DNA from: an uncultured Eubacteriales bacterium
Lineage (GTDB): Bacteria; Bacillota; Clostridia; Oscillospirales; Acutalibacteraceae
Length of the DNA: 32,660 nt
NCBI GenBank assembly: GCA_934445015.1
Contig: CAKSDJ010000013.1
Location: 1 to 32,660 of the forward strand
Reading direction: 5' to 3'
In this document: positions 14,542 through 23,475 of the stretch, piece by piece
Position numbering within the stretch: position 1 is the stretch's first letter
Layout: each line of letters starts with the position of its first letter
The notes under the pieces: generated by a model
What the model saw: only the letters and a program-made list of their open reading frames with translations
Database searches by the model: none
Told to the model about the DNA's origin: nothing
Program-made: the position numbers and the translations under genes

Positions 14542-16784
14542 TATTTCACACTCCCTAATAATCGATACTTAACAGAAATACTGTTTATTATGAGTTTTCC
14601 TTCACATCTTACCTTTACCCCAAAGTTTCTGACCGACTTTACAGATATATTGAATTTTTTGCAGGTTATATATGACTCACTGTTTTCATTGGTGTTCGGA
14701 TTTGTCAAAAACACGGTTTCACCAATACCACCGGCATTTGTTATAAATCCAACAGATATTTCACTTCCACCGTTATTACCAAAAGAAATATCTACCCTGT
14801 CAATATTTTTTAAATAGTTCGGCGCAGAAAATTCAAACTGTTTTGTTTTTAAAAGTGATGTTACGGGACTTGTTATAATCAGTTTTTTATTGTCAGAATC
14901 AGGGAATGAGGCTATCTCATCCTTACCCGTATCGTTGACATATTTTAAAATACTGCAATGCGCCGTATAATACGAACCTTCAGGTCTTAACAAATAAACT
15001 GCCGCAATAGCATTTCCTATTCCGCAATAAACAGGTGCTTCTTTTTCGCTCATACCGTCAATCGGCAACAGTTTCCAAAAATACCAGGGTATCATACAGT
15101 TTGCGTCATCACTTTTTGAATAACTGTATATATGCGTATAACCGTAACTGTTGTAGTCCATAACATATGCGTCGTTTCCTACTATAAGAATATAATGTCC
15201 GTCAAAATCATGCGACACAGCAGACTTTAACTGCTCCGGATTATAACCGCTGCCTTTTATCTTATTCTCTATCATTTCTGATACGCAATATATCGTCATT
15301 TCGCTGTACTGGTTTGCCGTTATCAAAGTATATATTTTTCCGTCAGAGTTAAGCCAAACCAAACGGTTGCGGCAAAGCTGTACTGTCTTCGGACAATCGC
15401 ATCCTACAGATGAATGCAGCGTAATAATCGGAAAAATAACCCTGTTTGCCTCATAATCAACTATGCTTTGACTTGTTAACGATTCAGCCGTAATATCGCT
15501 GTTTTGCTTATAATATGAATAATAAGTTTCATTAGGTTTAAACAAAACAAGATTTTGTCCCTGTTTTCCGAATGCTGTAACAGGCTGAGATTTATTGCCT
15601 ACATAGGCATAGTTATTTTCGTTAAAATATAACGGTTCATTCAATCCTGACCACAGTACAAGTGCCTTTTCATTTTTGTCGGTATTACCGCATAAAAAAA
15701 GGCGCGATCCGCCGTTTATACCGCTTGCCGTTCCTCCAAACCAAATTGTTTGGGTCATCTTGAAAACTTTTTTTAAATAAGAATATTTATCCGCTGCACT
15801 TTGATATACATTTGCTTCTATTATCAAATTATCTTCTACAGGGCCGTATTTTTCAACGTCTGCGTCGTTGTTCAACCGTTTTGCCGGCATCGTATCCGAA
15901 CCGTTTTCAGAACTGAAACCGATATATTCTCTGCATGCATACATTGCAAGACCGTCCCCTTGCGGAGTCTTTTCATAAACCCAACGGTTACTTGCCAGTC
16001 CGCTTGCATCAACACTGTGAACACAGGTTTTAACGCAACCGTTTGTATCCGTATATGTAAAAGTTGCCTTCACCGTACCTTCGGTTGCAATTTTCGTGCC
16101 AAAGTTATATCGCATAGGATGTGAACTGTCGCTGTCGTTTTCGTTATAAGCAGAATATATTATCTTAAACCGCGGAGTAAGCAAATTGTACCCTTCAAAA
16201 TGAACACCGCTGTATCCGTAAACACCGGTTCGCTGACAGTGCGCCAAAACCGTAGGCGTATACATTTCTTCCTTATCTGTCAAAATCCATTCCGGTTTAT
16301 CAGACTCAAAATCGCATTTATATATACTGCCGTTATCAATAAAACAAAAAATTGAATTATTTTTTTGAACTACAAAATAATCACAGTCATAAGTATTTAA
16401 AGAGTTTAAATACTTGCATTCATCTTCCGATTGCCACCAAAAAAATATTTTGCTTTTTACAGTGGTTTCTTCACCCGATAAAACCGCTTTAAAACTTACC
16501 AGCACACTTCCTTTATTGTTTACTATTTCACCGTGAGTTTTAAGCGCTCCGTAATCATAATCATTTGTAACTGTCAATGATAAATCACTGTTATCAGGTA
16601 TTTGATCAAAATATTTAAACCCCGGTCGTGTTTTAAGCGCCCCGTTTTTATACCATAGATTGACGCAGTCGGTAAGTTGATTATCACGTATTCCGCTTAA
16701 ACAATCACGTAAGTTAAGCCCACCTGACAAACTCGGCACCGCAACTTCACGTGAGGGCTGCCGGCTTATGCCAAAATATTTCAC
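14541..16784 (-). CDS. Virion stabilisation/tail nozzle-like protein
   Basis: A 747-residue beta-rich protein without signal peptide or membrane segment. The N-terminus (PSLSGGLNLRDC...IRDNQLTDCVNLWYKNGALKTRPGF) is the characteristic opening of podovirus 'stabilisation' or nozzle-like proteins that bind below the portal and adaptor. The rest looks like repeated strands, with probable propeller-like blocks (VLFKPNETYYSYY, RNRLVWLNSDGKIYTL). The start is GTG at 16784, overlapping the stop of the adaptor gene (TAGTG). No ATG lies nearby and the conserved start of the domain needs this position. Role assigned by order (adaptor before, internal proteins after) and by the N-terminal motif. Confidence 0.72.
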   Translation of the reverse strand: MKYFGISRQPSREVAVPSLSGGLNLRDCLSGIRDNQLTDCVNLWYKNGALKTRPGFKYFDQIPDNSDLSLTVTNDYDYGALKTHGEIVNNKGSVLVSFKAVLSGEETTVKSKIFFWWQSEDECKYLNSLNTYDCDYFVVQKNNSIFCFIDNGSIYKCDFESDKPEWILTDKEEMYTPTVLAHCQRTGVYGYSGVHFEGYNLLTPRFKIIYSAYNENDSDSSHPMRYNFGTKIATEGTVKATFTYTDTNGCVKTCVHSVDASGLASNRWVYEKTPQGDGLAMYACREYIGFSSENGSDTMPAKRLNNDADVEKYGPVEDNLIIEANVYQSAADKYSYLKKVFKMTQTIWFGGTASGINGGSRLFLCGNTDKNEKALVLWSGLNEPLYFNENNYAYVGNKSQPVTAFGKQGQNLVLFKPNETYYSYYKQNSDITAESLTSQSIVDYEANRVIFPIITLHSSVGCDCPKTVQLCRNRLVWLNSDGKIYTLITANQYSEMTIYCVSEMIENKIKGSGYNPEQLKSAVSHDFDGHYILIVGNDAYVMDYNSYGYTHIYSYSKSDDANCMIPWYFWKLLPIDGMSEKEAPVYCGIGNAIAAVYLLRPEGSYYTAHCSILKYVNDTGKDEIASFPDSDNKKLIITSPVTSLLKTKQFEFSAPNYLKNIDRVDISFGNNGGSEISVGFITNAGGIGETVFLTNPNTNENSESYITCKKFNISVKSVRNFGVKVRCEGKLIINSISVKYRLLGSVK

Positions 16785-17152
16785 TAACAGTCACCAACTT
16801 TCGGTATAACATTTTTAACCTTGTCAAAACGCGGAAATGCAGCGCGCTTTGCATTATAAAGCATAGTATACAGTTGCTGCTGGTCCCCGTCGTTTTCACT
16901 TCGCGCAATATGCATCGCAAGACCGTATAAAAAACATTCGTTAAGCACATTTTGCGGCAATTCAATTTTATTGTTTAAACTTTTTATAGGCTCAAACGGA
17001 GTGTCGTTAAACATACGCCACAGATCGGCATATACAAGATTTACTGTTACAACAGCACAGTTTCTTATACGCGATGTAATTTCTGCGTTTCCGTCAGAAT
17101 CGGTGTAACCCAAAATTTTTAAAACATTGTTTAATAATTCAATTGCCTTCAT
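16784..17152 (-). CDS. Head-tail adaptor/connector protein
   Basis: A 122-residue, mostly helical protein. Size, helix content and place directly after the portal match small head-completion or connector proteins that form a ring under the portal (gp4-like or gp6-like). No catalytic motif is visible. Its ATG overlaps the portal stop (TAATG) and its stop overlaps the next start, so it is translationally coupled on both sides. The exact family cannot be fixed from the sequence alone. Confidence 0.68.
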   Translation of the reverse strand: MKAIELLNNVLKILGYTDSDGNAEITSRIRNCAVVTVNLVYADLWRMFNDTPFEPIKSLNNKIELPQNVLNECFLYGLAMHIARSENDGDQQQLYTMLYNAKRAAFPRFDKVKNVIPKVGDC

Positions 17153-19053
17153 TAAAATTCACCTGCCATACCGTTACCGTTTTGCTGACTGCTGTAATTT
17201 ACGTTATTAACGCTGTTTCTCATTTTATCGAATACCTCTTTTTGCTGTTGCGGCGACATTGTCGCAAACTGTTGATATGCCTGCGGATTTTTCGCTTTTA
17301 AGTATTCAGCCAATTCCTCATCACTTACACTTTCAGGTGCCGCATTATGCGAATTTTGCTGCTGCATCATAACAGACTGTTCGGCTGCGGATTCAGCCTC
17401 AGCCTTTCTTGAGTTTATCAGACCGTTAATATCTGGTATAAGTCCTTTCGGCAACCGTTCAAGATATTCAATAAAACTGATTTGACCGCTTTGCAACAAT
17501 CCGTTAAGGTTGCTTATACATACCGCCTCGCTCCAGAGCGTAGATGCGCCGACGTCAATATGCGTTGTTATTACCAAATCTTTGTACCGTTCCGCATCAA
17601 ACGTAATATACTGCGTATTGCCGCCGCTCATCGTTTTTATCGAGCGCTTTCCGTACATGGTAAGCCAAAAATCCGCCCATATTCTTGCAACGTCTTCATT
17701 TGTACTGTAAAAACGGTTCTGGTACATTTGAAGCGGTGCCATTGCCGCTTCGCGTACCTGAACAATTGCCGTAGCATTGTCAGGCCGCATATTACCGAGT
17801 GCCGCGTCGTTTGCTCCGCTGTCCGAGAGAATATTATACGCAAATGCGTCTGTAAAGTTTATAAATGCCGCACCGTAATTCGGCGGTGTTACATACCTTA
17901 TGGCACTCATCATATCCTCAGCAGTTCCGTATATCTTAACTACTTCTGCAGGATCGTTAGATATGCCGTCAGGTATAAGGTCGCCGTTTATTATTGTTTT
18001 GGGCATACCGGTATTCTGCATAGCCCATACCGATATTGAATGCGCCTGGTTAAGCGCTATCTGATTAGGAATTTGATATGTTATTTCACTTTCGCCGTAA
18101 GCGCAGCTGCGGCGTCTTTCCCATACAAATTTAGCAATCGGATACCTGTGTATAAGCAGATTCCACTCAGGCCTTATTACAGCGTTTTCCGTAACGCATT
18201 TTCCCCAAACCGTGCAGTCACCGTTTTTGTCATATTTTTTGTAAAGTTTAGTAATTACGGTAACACGTCTTGAATTAGACGGTTCATCAATACCGCGATC
18301 ACCCGAATTTTTATAAAAACTGTCCACTCCGTCCGGAACAATATTTTCCGTGCTTTGCCCGTATTTTTCGGCCAGCCTTTTTACGGCCGCAACATCTTTT
18401 CGCTGTGATATTATAATATACGGTTGATTTTCGACTTCCTCATTGTTTGGATCCCCGAATACAACATTTTCAATATCCAGAACTTCACATGCAATATCCC
18501 CTGTTATCGGCATTGTTCTGCCGTCATCGGCATAAAGGCCGGTGTTTATGTCGCTATCCCAATATGTGTACAATATACCGGTGCCCGAAATATATGCGTT
18601 TCTCAACAACTGATCTTTTTTATCGTCATACTTAACCCGCTCGGCGGTAATTTTAAAATAATCCGTAAGTGCCGCCATAATAACCGAAATTTCTTCATTA
18701 GAGGTTTTGCCCTGCGGTACTTCACCGTTTATGAGTTGTTCTTTTATTGGCACACAGCACTCTTCTGGCGTATTCGGCATACCCTCCGCACTGTAATTTA
18801 CCGCAATCGGCGCGCTTCCTATAACCGACATTTTATATTCGCCTATCCGCTTTATTATATTCCGTCTGGTAAGCGGTTTTTCATTTCCTGCATTAACACC
18901 ATGCCATTGGTCACCTACAAAAAAACGTTCGTTAATTCTTGATTGGTCGTGAATGCCTTTTTCACCTATTCCGTTTTTATATTGCTGACCCACCTCGTAC
19001 TCTGTCCAGATCGATTTGGCACTGAGTTCGTTTATTTCATTCATATTACTCAT
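17152..19053 (-). CDS. Portal protein (P22-like type)
   Basis: Dodecameric portal at the capsid vertex through which DNA is packaged and ejected. About 633 residues, the usual length for P22-like portals. The N-terminal pattern QSRINERFFVGDQWHG and the following RRNIIKRIGEYKMSVIGS stretch are typical portal openings. The C-terminus is Gln/Asn/Met-rich (MMQQQNSHNAA), likely a flexible helical barrel end. The start at ATG 19053 is chosen because GGAG lies 4 bases upstream; a TTG at 19074 in the same frame has no ribosome site and falls in a hairpin. The gene comes after the coat gene, whereas the usual order is portal before scaffold and coat. Confidence 0.85.
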   Translation of the reverse strand: MSNMNEINELSAKSIWTEYEVGQQYKNGIGEKGIHDQSRINERFFVGDQWHGVNAGNEKPLTRRNIIKRIGEYKMSVIGSAPIAVNYSAEGMPNTPEECCVPIKEQLINGEVPQGKTSNEEISVIMAALTDYFKITAERVKYDDKKDQLLRNAYISGTGILYTYWDSDINTGLYADDGRTMPITGDIACEVLDIENVVFGDPNNEEVENQPYIIISQRKDVAAVKRLAEKYGQSTENIVPDGVDSFYKNSGDRGIDEPSNSRRVTVITKLYKKYDKNGDCTVWGKCVTENAVIRPEWNLLIHRYPIAKFVWERRRSCAYGESEITYQIPNQIALNQAHSISVWAMQNTGMPKTIINGDLIPDGISNDPAEVVKIYGTAEDMMSAIRYVTPPNYGAAFINFTDAFAYNILSDSGANDAALGNMRPDNATAIVQVREAAMAPLQMYQNRFYSTNEDVARIWADFWLTMYGKRSIKTMSGGNTQYITFDAERYKDLVITTHIDVGASTLWSEAVCISNLNGLLQSGQISFIEYLERLPKGLIPDINGLINSRKAEAESAAEQSVMMQQQNSHNAAPESVSDEELAEYLKAKNPQAYQQFATMSPQQQKEVFDKMRNSVNNVNYSSQQNGNGMAGEF

Positions 19054-19073
19054 ATCACTCCATTTCCAAACCA

Positions 19074-19107
19074 AACGGCAACAGCGTATACATTCGCCGT
19101 TGCCGTT
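19074..19107. terminator. Strong hairpin between coat and portal genes
   Basis: The arms AACGGCAACAGCG (19074-19086) and CGCCGTTGCCGTT (19095-19107) form a 13-bp stem around an 8-base loop. As minus-strand RNA the only non-Watson-Crick pair is a G-U. No T-run follows on the minus strand, so it is probably a transcript-end protector or partial terminator after the highly expressed coat gene rather than a full stop. Confidence 0.6.
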
Positions 19108-19138
19108 CGATTTTACTTATTTGAAATATTAAAATTTA

Positions 19139-20026
19139 TTATTCGCCGCTGATTGCAAATATAAGACCTTTCTTATTATCTGTAACAAAGCAGTCGTAAT
19201 AAAGTCTGAAGTTGATCTTGTATGCGTCCATATCCTGGACAATGTCCGGAGTATAGATATCTACCTTATCAACCTTTTTAACAAGCGATGCCGCGGATTT
19301 GGGCATAACGATTGCCCTTATATAACCCGCGTCTTTGCTCGCACTGAAACCTGTATCGCTGAAAGTATACGCGGTTCTCATACGGTCTGACGCAACAGGA
19401 ATAATAGCGCATCCGTTAAGTGTTTTTACCTTCATATTGAGGTTGCCCTGCTCAAAATCGCTTGTGGTAATCGAGCGCTGCAGATCGCCTGAAGTCATCA
19501 GTGCAGCATACATAACCGGATCTACAAACGCTATCATCTGATCGTTTGTGTATCCGCTTGCCGCTTCTGCTTTATTTATTGAAGCAAGCATTAAATCAAC
19601 CGCTTTAGCTGCTGCAAAAGTATCCACGTTATTTTCAGCGTTTGCTACACCGTAAAGTTTTGACAATACATACGCATCAATTTCGGGGTTAACCTTTGTA
19701 CGCGTATATTCGCCTACCACCTTACCTGCAAGTGATGACATACCGCTTTCATCCGCGTCCTGAGCATCAATTACAAGTTGCTTGCTTCGCTCTTTTGAAA
19801 GAGTATATGCGGTATAATTAAAGTTTGTACCGCCTTTCGAATAACCGGTTTCTCTGTTATAATTACCAAGACCGTCAAAGTCAAGCTGGGGCATATTGAC
19901 GGTTCTCGAACCGGTGAATTTTGCCTTAAATTTACTGTCGGCCATAAAGCCTGTTTTGGATTCCTGAACTATCATTTTGTCAAGTTCAGCCGCATATTTA
20001 TTTGCGTATTCAAATACATTTGCCAT
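19139..20026 (-). CDS. Major capsid (coat) protein
   Basis: A 295-residue protein expected to form the icosahedral shell with an HK97-type fold. The N-terminal opening MANVFEYANKYAAELDKMIV followed by TGSRTVNMPQLDF and the glycine-rich GDGLGNYNRETGY-like loop is common in coat proteins of Clostridia prophages. The C-terminal part (NGCAIIPVASDRM, KINFRLYYDCFV) fits A-domain and P-domain strands. A modest AAAGGA ribosome site precedes the ATG. It is preceded by the scaffold gene and followed by a strong hairpin. Confidence 0.85.
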   Translation of the reverse strand: MANVFEYANKYAAELDKMIVQESKTGFMADSKFKAKFTGSRTVNMPQLDFDGLGNYNRETGYSKGGTNFNYTAYTLSKERSKQLVIDAQDADESGMSSLAGKVVGEYTRTKVNPEIDAYVLSKLYGVANAENNVDTFAAAKAVDLMLASINKAEAASGYTNDQMIAFVDPVMYAALMTSGDLQRSITTSDFEQGNLNMKVKTLNGCAIIPVASDRMRTAYTFSDTGFSASKDAGYIRAIVMPKSAASLVKKVDKVDIYTPDIVQDMDAYKINFRLYYDCFVTDNKKGLIFAISGE

Positions 20027-20048
20027 TGTGTTTTTTTATCCTTTCTTT

Positions 20049-20879
20049 TTATCTGCCCCACAGTCCCGATAAAAAGTTTCTGTCAGTCGAGGATATATTA
20101 TCCTCGCCGCCGCTTTTCATTGTTCCTGTGCTCGCGGCAGTCGCTGCGTCTTTAACTTTTTTTGCAGCATCAATTTTTGTTTTTTCTTTGTGTAAGTAGC
20201 GCAGGTATGCAGAATACAAGTCTCTTTTTCCTTCTGCAGCCTCAATAATCACAGAATCCGGCAATGCATTGTACTCAGGCGCATCCGGCATTTCGGACTT
20301 TAACATAATGTACTCATCTGCCAACCTCGAATAAACGCTCTGTTTTTCCGATTGCTCTTTTTGGGCAATGCTGTTTTCACGTTCGGCAAGTATCTCTTTG
20401 TATTCGTCCGATTGTTTTTCACGGTATATTTTCATACCTATCTCAACATCTTCACTGCCTACGCCGAATAGATTCTCAAGGTGATGCCTATACGCCTTTT
20501 CAGGCGCGGTCACTATTTTTTCTACAAGCGTATTTACATCCGTACCGCGCAAGGTCGCAATATAATCAAGTTTTTTTCTCAGTCCTTCGGTGTGCATACC
20601 TTTTTGAATAAACCTGACAGCCTCATCTTTTGAAAAGTTTACATTTTTGTGATTGTACTGCACCGAAATAAACGGTTCTGTATTATCAATTTGTTCCGAT
20701 ACAGAATCCTGCGCTGTGTCGGCCTCTGTATCTCGTGTAACATCCTCCGGCGGCAGAGTATTATTTTCCGGTGTGGCAAAATCGTTCTCTGCACCTTCGG
20801 TATCTGTTTCGGTCTGCTGAACATCTTCAGGTATGGTGTCCTGTATGTCCGCGTTCTGAACGCTCTCGTTTTCGTTCAT
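20049..20879 (-). CDS. Capsid scaffolding protein
   Basis: A 276-residue acidic, helical protein directly before the coat gene, the standard place for a scaffold. About residues 1-70 are disordered and rich in Glu, Asp, Thr and Gln; 70-130 form a compact block (FISVQYNHKNVNFSKDEAVRF); about 130-205 are charged helix (REKQSDEYKEILAERENSIAQKE); the tail is basic then Ser/Gly-rich, as in coat-binding ends of scaffolds. No protease motif is seen, so it is probably a separate scaffold rather than a protease fusion. AAAGGAGAAAG precedes the ATG. Confidence 0.82.
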   Translation of the reverse strand: MNENESVQNADIQDTIPEDVQQTETDTEGAENDFATPENNTLPPEDVTRDTEADTAQDSVSEQIDNTEPFISVQYNHKNVNFSKDEAVRFIQKGMHTEGLRKKLDYIATLRGTDVNTLVEKIVTAPEKAYRHHLENLFGVGSEDVEIGMKIYREKQSDEYKEILAERENSIAQKEQSEKQSVYSRLADEYIMLKSEMPDAPEYNALPDSVIIEAAEGKRDLYSAYLRYLHKEKTKIDAAKKVKDAATAASTGTMKSGGEDNISSTDRNFLSGLWGR

Positions 20880-20970
20880 ATATCTTTCTCCTTTATATAT
20901 CCCTATGGTGAAGGGTTTTTAAAATACACCGTGCATATTCTGCACTGCGTATTGTTAAACATAGTTATAT

Positions 20971-21225
20971 TTATTTACGTTCGGCTATAGTTCCGCCGTC
21001 ATATTTCAAAAAGTTTTTCCATTCTCGCTTTGCCTTTTTTTCATCCTCGCTCTCTTTGATTTCGGCGTCGTTTTTTTGCGCTGTTCTCTGTTGTATTTTC
21101 TTTTCTTCATACTTATATCCTATAAAGTACCCCATGGCGAAAATAACAAGTGCCAAAAGCAAAATGATTAAAAGCGTACTTATAAAAGTGCATATAAAAA
21201 CTATATTATTCATAAATTTTACCAT
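20971..21225 (-). CDS. Small membrane protein between terminase and scaffold
   Basis: An 84-residue protein with one strong hydrophobic segment (about residues 8-36, IVFICTFISTLLIILLLALV) and a highly charged Lys/Glu-rich cytoplasmic tail. Its ATG overlaps the end of the large terminase gene by 7 bases; a second ATG 12 bases later is also possible. I do not recognise a family. A membrane protein in the packaging module is unusual; it might anchor assembly or act in exclusion, but nothing in the sequence shows which. Confidence 0.65.
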   Translation of the reverse strand: MVKFMNNIVFICTFISTLLIILLLALVIFAMGYFIGYKYEEKKIQQRTAQKNDAEIKESEDEKKAKREWKNFLKYDGGTIAERK

Positions 21226-22577
21226 CCTTTTTTAAATCCTATATCACCGGCATTAAGCCCGTGATTTTTTATATAATATTCCTCACTTGTAGGTTTGCGC
21301 CGCGGTGCTTTCGGGTCAGCAGGTTTAAAAAACCTTACATCATAAAAAGCATATCTTAACGCATCACACAAGTGGTTATTACTATCCTGCGGTTCGTTTA
21401 TTCCACGCTCATCAGCGCCTTTTTTCCAACAGTAACTTGATAATTCGCTTATCATATTTCTGCAACTCGGATTTACGTAAATTTTATATTCCTGTATCTG
21501 TGCAATTCCGTTAAGTATGGAATCTTTGCCTTTAACAGAAGGCAGCAGTCTTGAAATTCCGAGTCTGCGTAAATCTTCATTTGACTTAGGTTCGGCGCAA
21601 TCTGCCCTTATGCGTTCCTTTACATAACCTTTTTTCTTTATCATTTCGGCTATATCACTGTTAAGCATTTTTGTTTCATAATGCTCATCAAACACATAAA
21701 TTTCCTTTGTTACAGGGTTTACCGAAAAAGCAATAAATGCCGTCGGATCGTTTGTATATCCGTAGTCAAGACCGAAAAAGCACTTATACTGCCAATCCGT
21801 ATCATCTGTGGTTCCCAGGGCATCTTTATCAAAATTCTTGATTTCAAAATTCTCGTATATCAGACCATCCGCTATTCCCCACTCACCTAAACCGGCAACA
21901 GCATACCTGCGGTAATTTGTCGACTTCATTCTCTCAAACACTTCTCGGTCGGTACTGTCTAAAAATTCATTGCATAAATAATTTGTTGAATATGTACTTA
22001 CATTTTCTTGTTTGTTATCAAAAAAACGCTTTTTCAGCCAGTGATGTTCAGACCACGGGTTAAAGGTAAGTGTGGTTTGCTTAAATAAGTGTTCCGGCAC
22101 ATTACCGCGCGGCACCGACAGATCAAGTTTTTCAAAATCAGCCTCACTTTCTATCTCAAATGCTTCCTCAATCCATACCCAGCATAAGTATCCCTTTGAC
22201 ACGGTTGTAGACGCAAGTTTAAGTACATCGTCAAAACCCCTGAACATTATCCTTTGTCCGGTAGGCTTGTAAATCATCTCCATAGGAGATACTGTATTTT
22301 GCCAAAGATGAGCAACGCCCAGGCGTTGTTGCGCCCATTTTAACTGAGCAAAAGTACTGTCGCGATGTGTATTAAAAACTGCGCGTACAACAAGCAGATT
22401 ACTGTCAGAATATTTCATAATACGGTATATAAAATTCAGTGCGGCTGTCGCGCTCTTTTTGCTGCCCTTACCACCTTTTAAAACTCTGTATCTGGCAGTG
22501 TCTTTCCAAAATTTCCCGTACCCTTTCCCCACAATATCCGGCAAATAATAAACATTATTCTTCAATTTTTTCTTCAC
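21219..22577 (-). CDS. Large terminase subunit (TerL)
   Basis: ATP-driven DNA packaging motor and headful nuclease, 452 residues. The ATPase domain shows Walker A GGKGSKKS at residues 35-42, Walker B WVWIEEAF with the acidic pair at 137-138, and the coupling motif TTLTFNPWSEHHW at 168-180. The C-terminal RNase H-like nuclease has three candidate metal-binding aspartates: D271 in FFGLDYG, D326 in IRADCAEPK and D405 in NHLCDALRY. This is the Terminase_3 type common in Bacillota phages. The start is GTG at 22577, overlapping the small terminase by 23 bases; the ribosome site is poor, so coupling is likely. Confidence 0.94.
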   Translation of the reverse strand: MKKKLKNNVYYLPDIVGKGYGKFWKDTARYRVLKGGKGSKKSATAALNFIYRIMKYSDSNLLVVRAVFNTHRDSTFAQLKWAQQRLGVAHLWQNTVSPMEMIYKPTGQRIMFRGFDDVLKLASTTVSKGYLCWVWIEEAFEIESEADFEKLDLSVPRGNVPEHLFKQTTLTFNPWSEHHWLKKRFFDNKQENVSTYSTNYLCNEFLDSTDREVFERMKSTNYRRYAVAGLGEWGIADGLIYENFEIKNFDKDALGTTDDTDWQYKCFFGLDYGYTNDPTAFIAFSVNPVTKEIYVFDEHYETKMLNSDIAEMIKKKGYVKERIRADCAEPKSNEDLRRLGISRLLPSVKGKDSILNGIAQIQEYKIYVNPSCRNMISELSSYCWKKGADERGINEPQDSNNHLCDALRYAFYDVRFFKPADPKAPRRKPTSEEYYIKNHGLNAGDIGFKKGW

Positions 22578-22917
22578 CCGATATAAATACTACTCCGGCG
22601 TTCGTGTCCGTGTTTTTATTTTTTAAACTTTTAAGTTCAAAAAACAGTTTAAGTGCCTGCGGATTTCCCTTTTTGGCGGTTTCGGTTATCGCTTTCCATA
22701 CATTAAACAATTCACTGTCGGTGTACCTGTCTATAAGAATTTTTATGTAATCTTTAAACTCTTTTTTGTCATACCATCTGTAAAAGGTTGAACGTGCAAT
22801 TCCTATTTCATCACACATTTTACTGATATTGCCGTCAAAATCCGGACTTGTTATTATTTCGGCACACTTGCGCATTTTAACATTCAGTGTTTGCCGACAC
22901 TCATTGGATTCATTCAT
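22555..22917 (-). CDS. Small terminase subunit (TerS), phBC6A51-like helix-turn-helix
   Basis: A 120-residue DNA-recognition subunit for packaging. About residues 30-55 form a helix-turn-helix (NISKMCDEIGIARSTFYRWY) of the kind found in phBC6A51-type small terminases. The following helix (DSELFNVWKAITETAKKGNPQALKLFFEL) is the usual oligomerisation region with the conserved GNPQALKLF block. The C-terminus probably contacts TerL. A very strong AAAGGAGGTGTC ribosome site precedes the ATG. Confidence 0.88.
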   Translation of the reverse strand: MNESNECRQTLNVKMRKCAEIITSPDFDGNISKMCDEIGIARSTFYRWYDKKEFKDYIKILIDRYTDSELFNVWKAITETAKKGNPQALKLFFELKSLKNKNTDTNAGVVFISGEEKIEE

Positions 22918-23028
22918 AAAGACACCTCCTTTAAATGTTTTGGTATGTTTATTTAAAACTTATTGTTTAATTGCTATTCCTCACGTTGATATGTTAACAT
23001 TGATTTTACTGACATTCACTGACACGCA
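22918..23028 (-). promoter_or_regulatory. Possible late promoter/activator region before terminase
   Basis: A gap of about 110 bases after the RinA/ArpU-like regulator and before the small terminase. On the minus strand it carries two direct repeats TGTCAGT with a 10-base period (plus-strand ACTGACA at 23008-23014 and 23018-23024). A weak TATCAA lies 17 bases after the second TGTCAG. The spacing of one helical turn and the position beside the regulator suggest an activator-dependent late promoter, which is inference. Confidence 0.4.
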
Positions 23029-23475
23029 TTAAAATATATCGGGTAAATTTGAAAGCGCCTTTTTATATATTCTGAAAATCTGTCGTTCACTGTAATTTAA
23101 TTTTTCAGATATCTCCGCAAATGAATACCTGTTCCTGTCGCCGTATTCATCAATTTCTCCGAGATACAAAAGCCTCAAAAGCCTTTGCTGCGTACCGTCG
23201 TTTAAAGAATGTATTGCGTGCTCTATTTTTAAACGCAAATTATATAATGCCTCCAACTCATTTTGTATAAGCCTGTCCCAATCTTCTTCCCTTTTTTCTA
23301 CTGTTATCTCAACTACGGTACCTTTTGATTTGCTGCCTTTAACAGATTCTTCAAATTCCGGACTTTGATAAGTATCACATGATTTACTGTTTTCCTTATC
23401 CCTGCGCAGTTGCTCTATACGTTCGTCAATTTCTCCGTATCTTTTTAAAACTTTCTTTTTTTCGTCTATCGTCAA
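23029..23475 (-). CDS. RinA/ArpU-like phage transcriptional regulator
   Basis: Probable activator of the packaging and virion genes. About 148 residues if started at TTG 23475, where AAGGAGG lies 10 bases upstream; a longer frame opens at 23517 but has no ribosome site. The C-terminal part is a sigma-70 region-4-like helix-turn-helix (YSFAEISEKLNYSERQIFRI), preceded by the LNDGTQQRLLRLLYL helix typical of DUF1492/ArpU/RinA-type regulators. The N-terminal half is charged helix. It overlaps the preceding cysteine-rich gene by 50 bases in another frame. Its placement just before the terminase is the standard one for such late regulators. Confidence 0.75.
   Translation of the reverse strand: MTIDEKKKVLKRYGEIDERIEQLRRDKENSKSCDTYQSPEFEESVKGSKSKGTVVEITVEKREEDWDRLIQNELEALYNLRLKIEHAIHSLNDGTQQRLLRLLYLGEIDEYGDRNRYSFAEISEKLNYSERQIFRIYKKALSNLPDIF

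Noticed and set aside
17482..18039. A 185-codon plus-strand frame opposite the portal gene
   Set aside because: It is Cys/Arg/Tyr-rich with no recognisable domain, has no ribosome site, and overlaps a confident portal gene.
20885..20970. Small GTGCA/TGCAC hairpin before the scaffold gene
   Set aside because: The stem is only 5 bp with no T-run; it could easily occur by chance.
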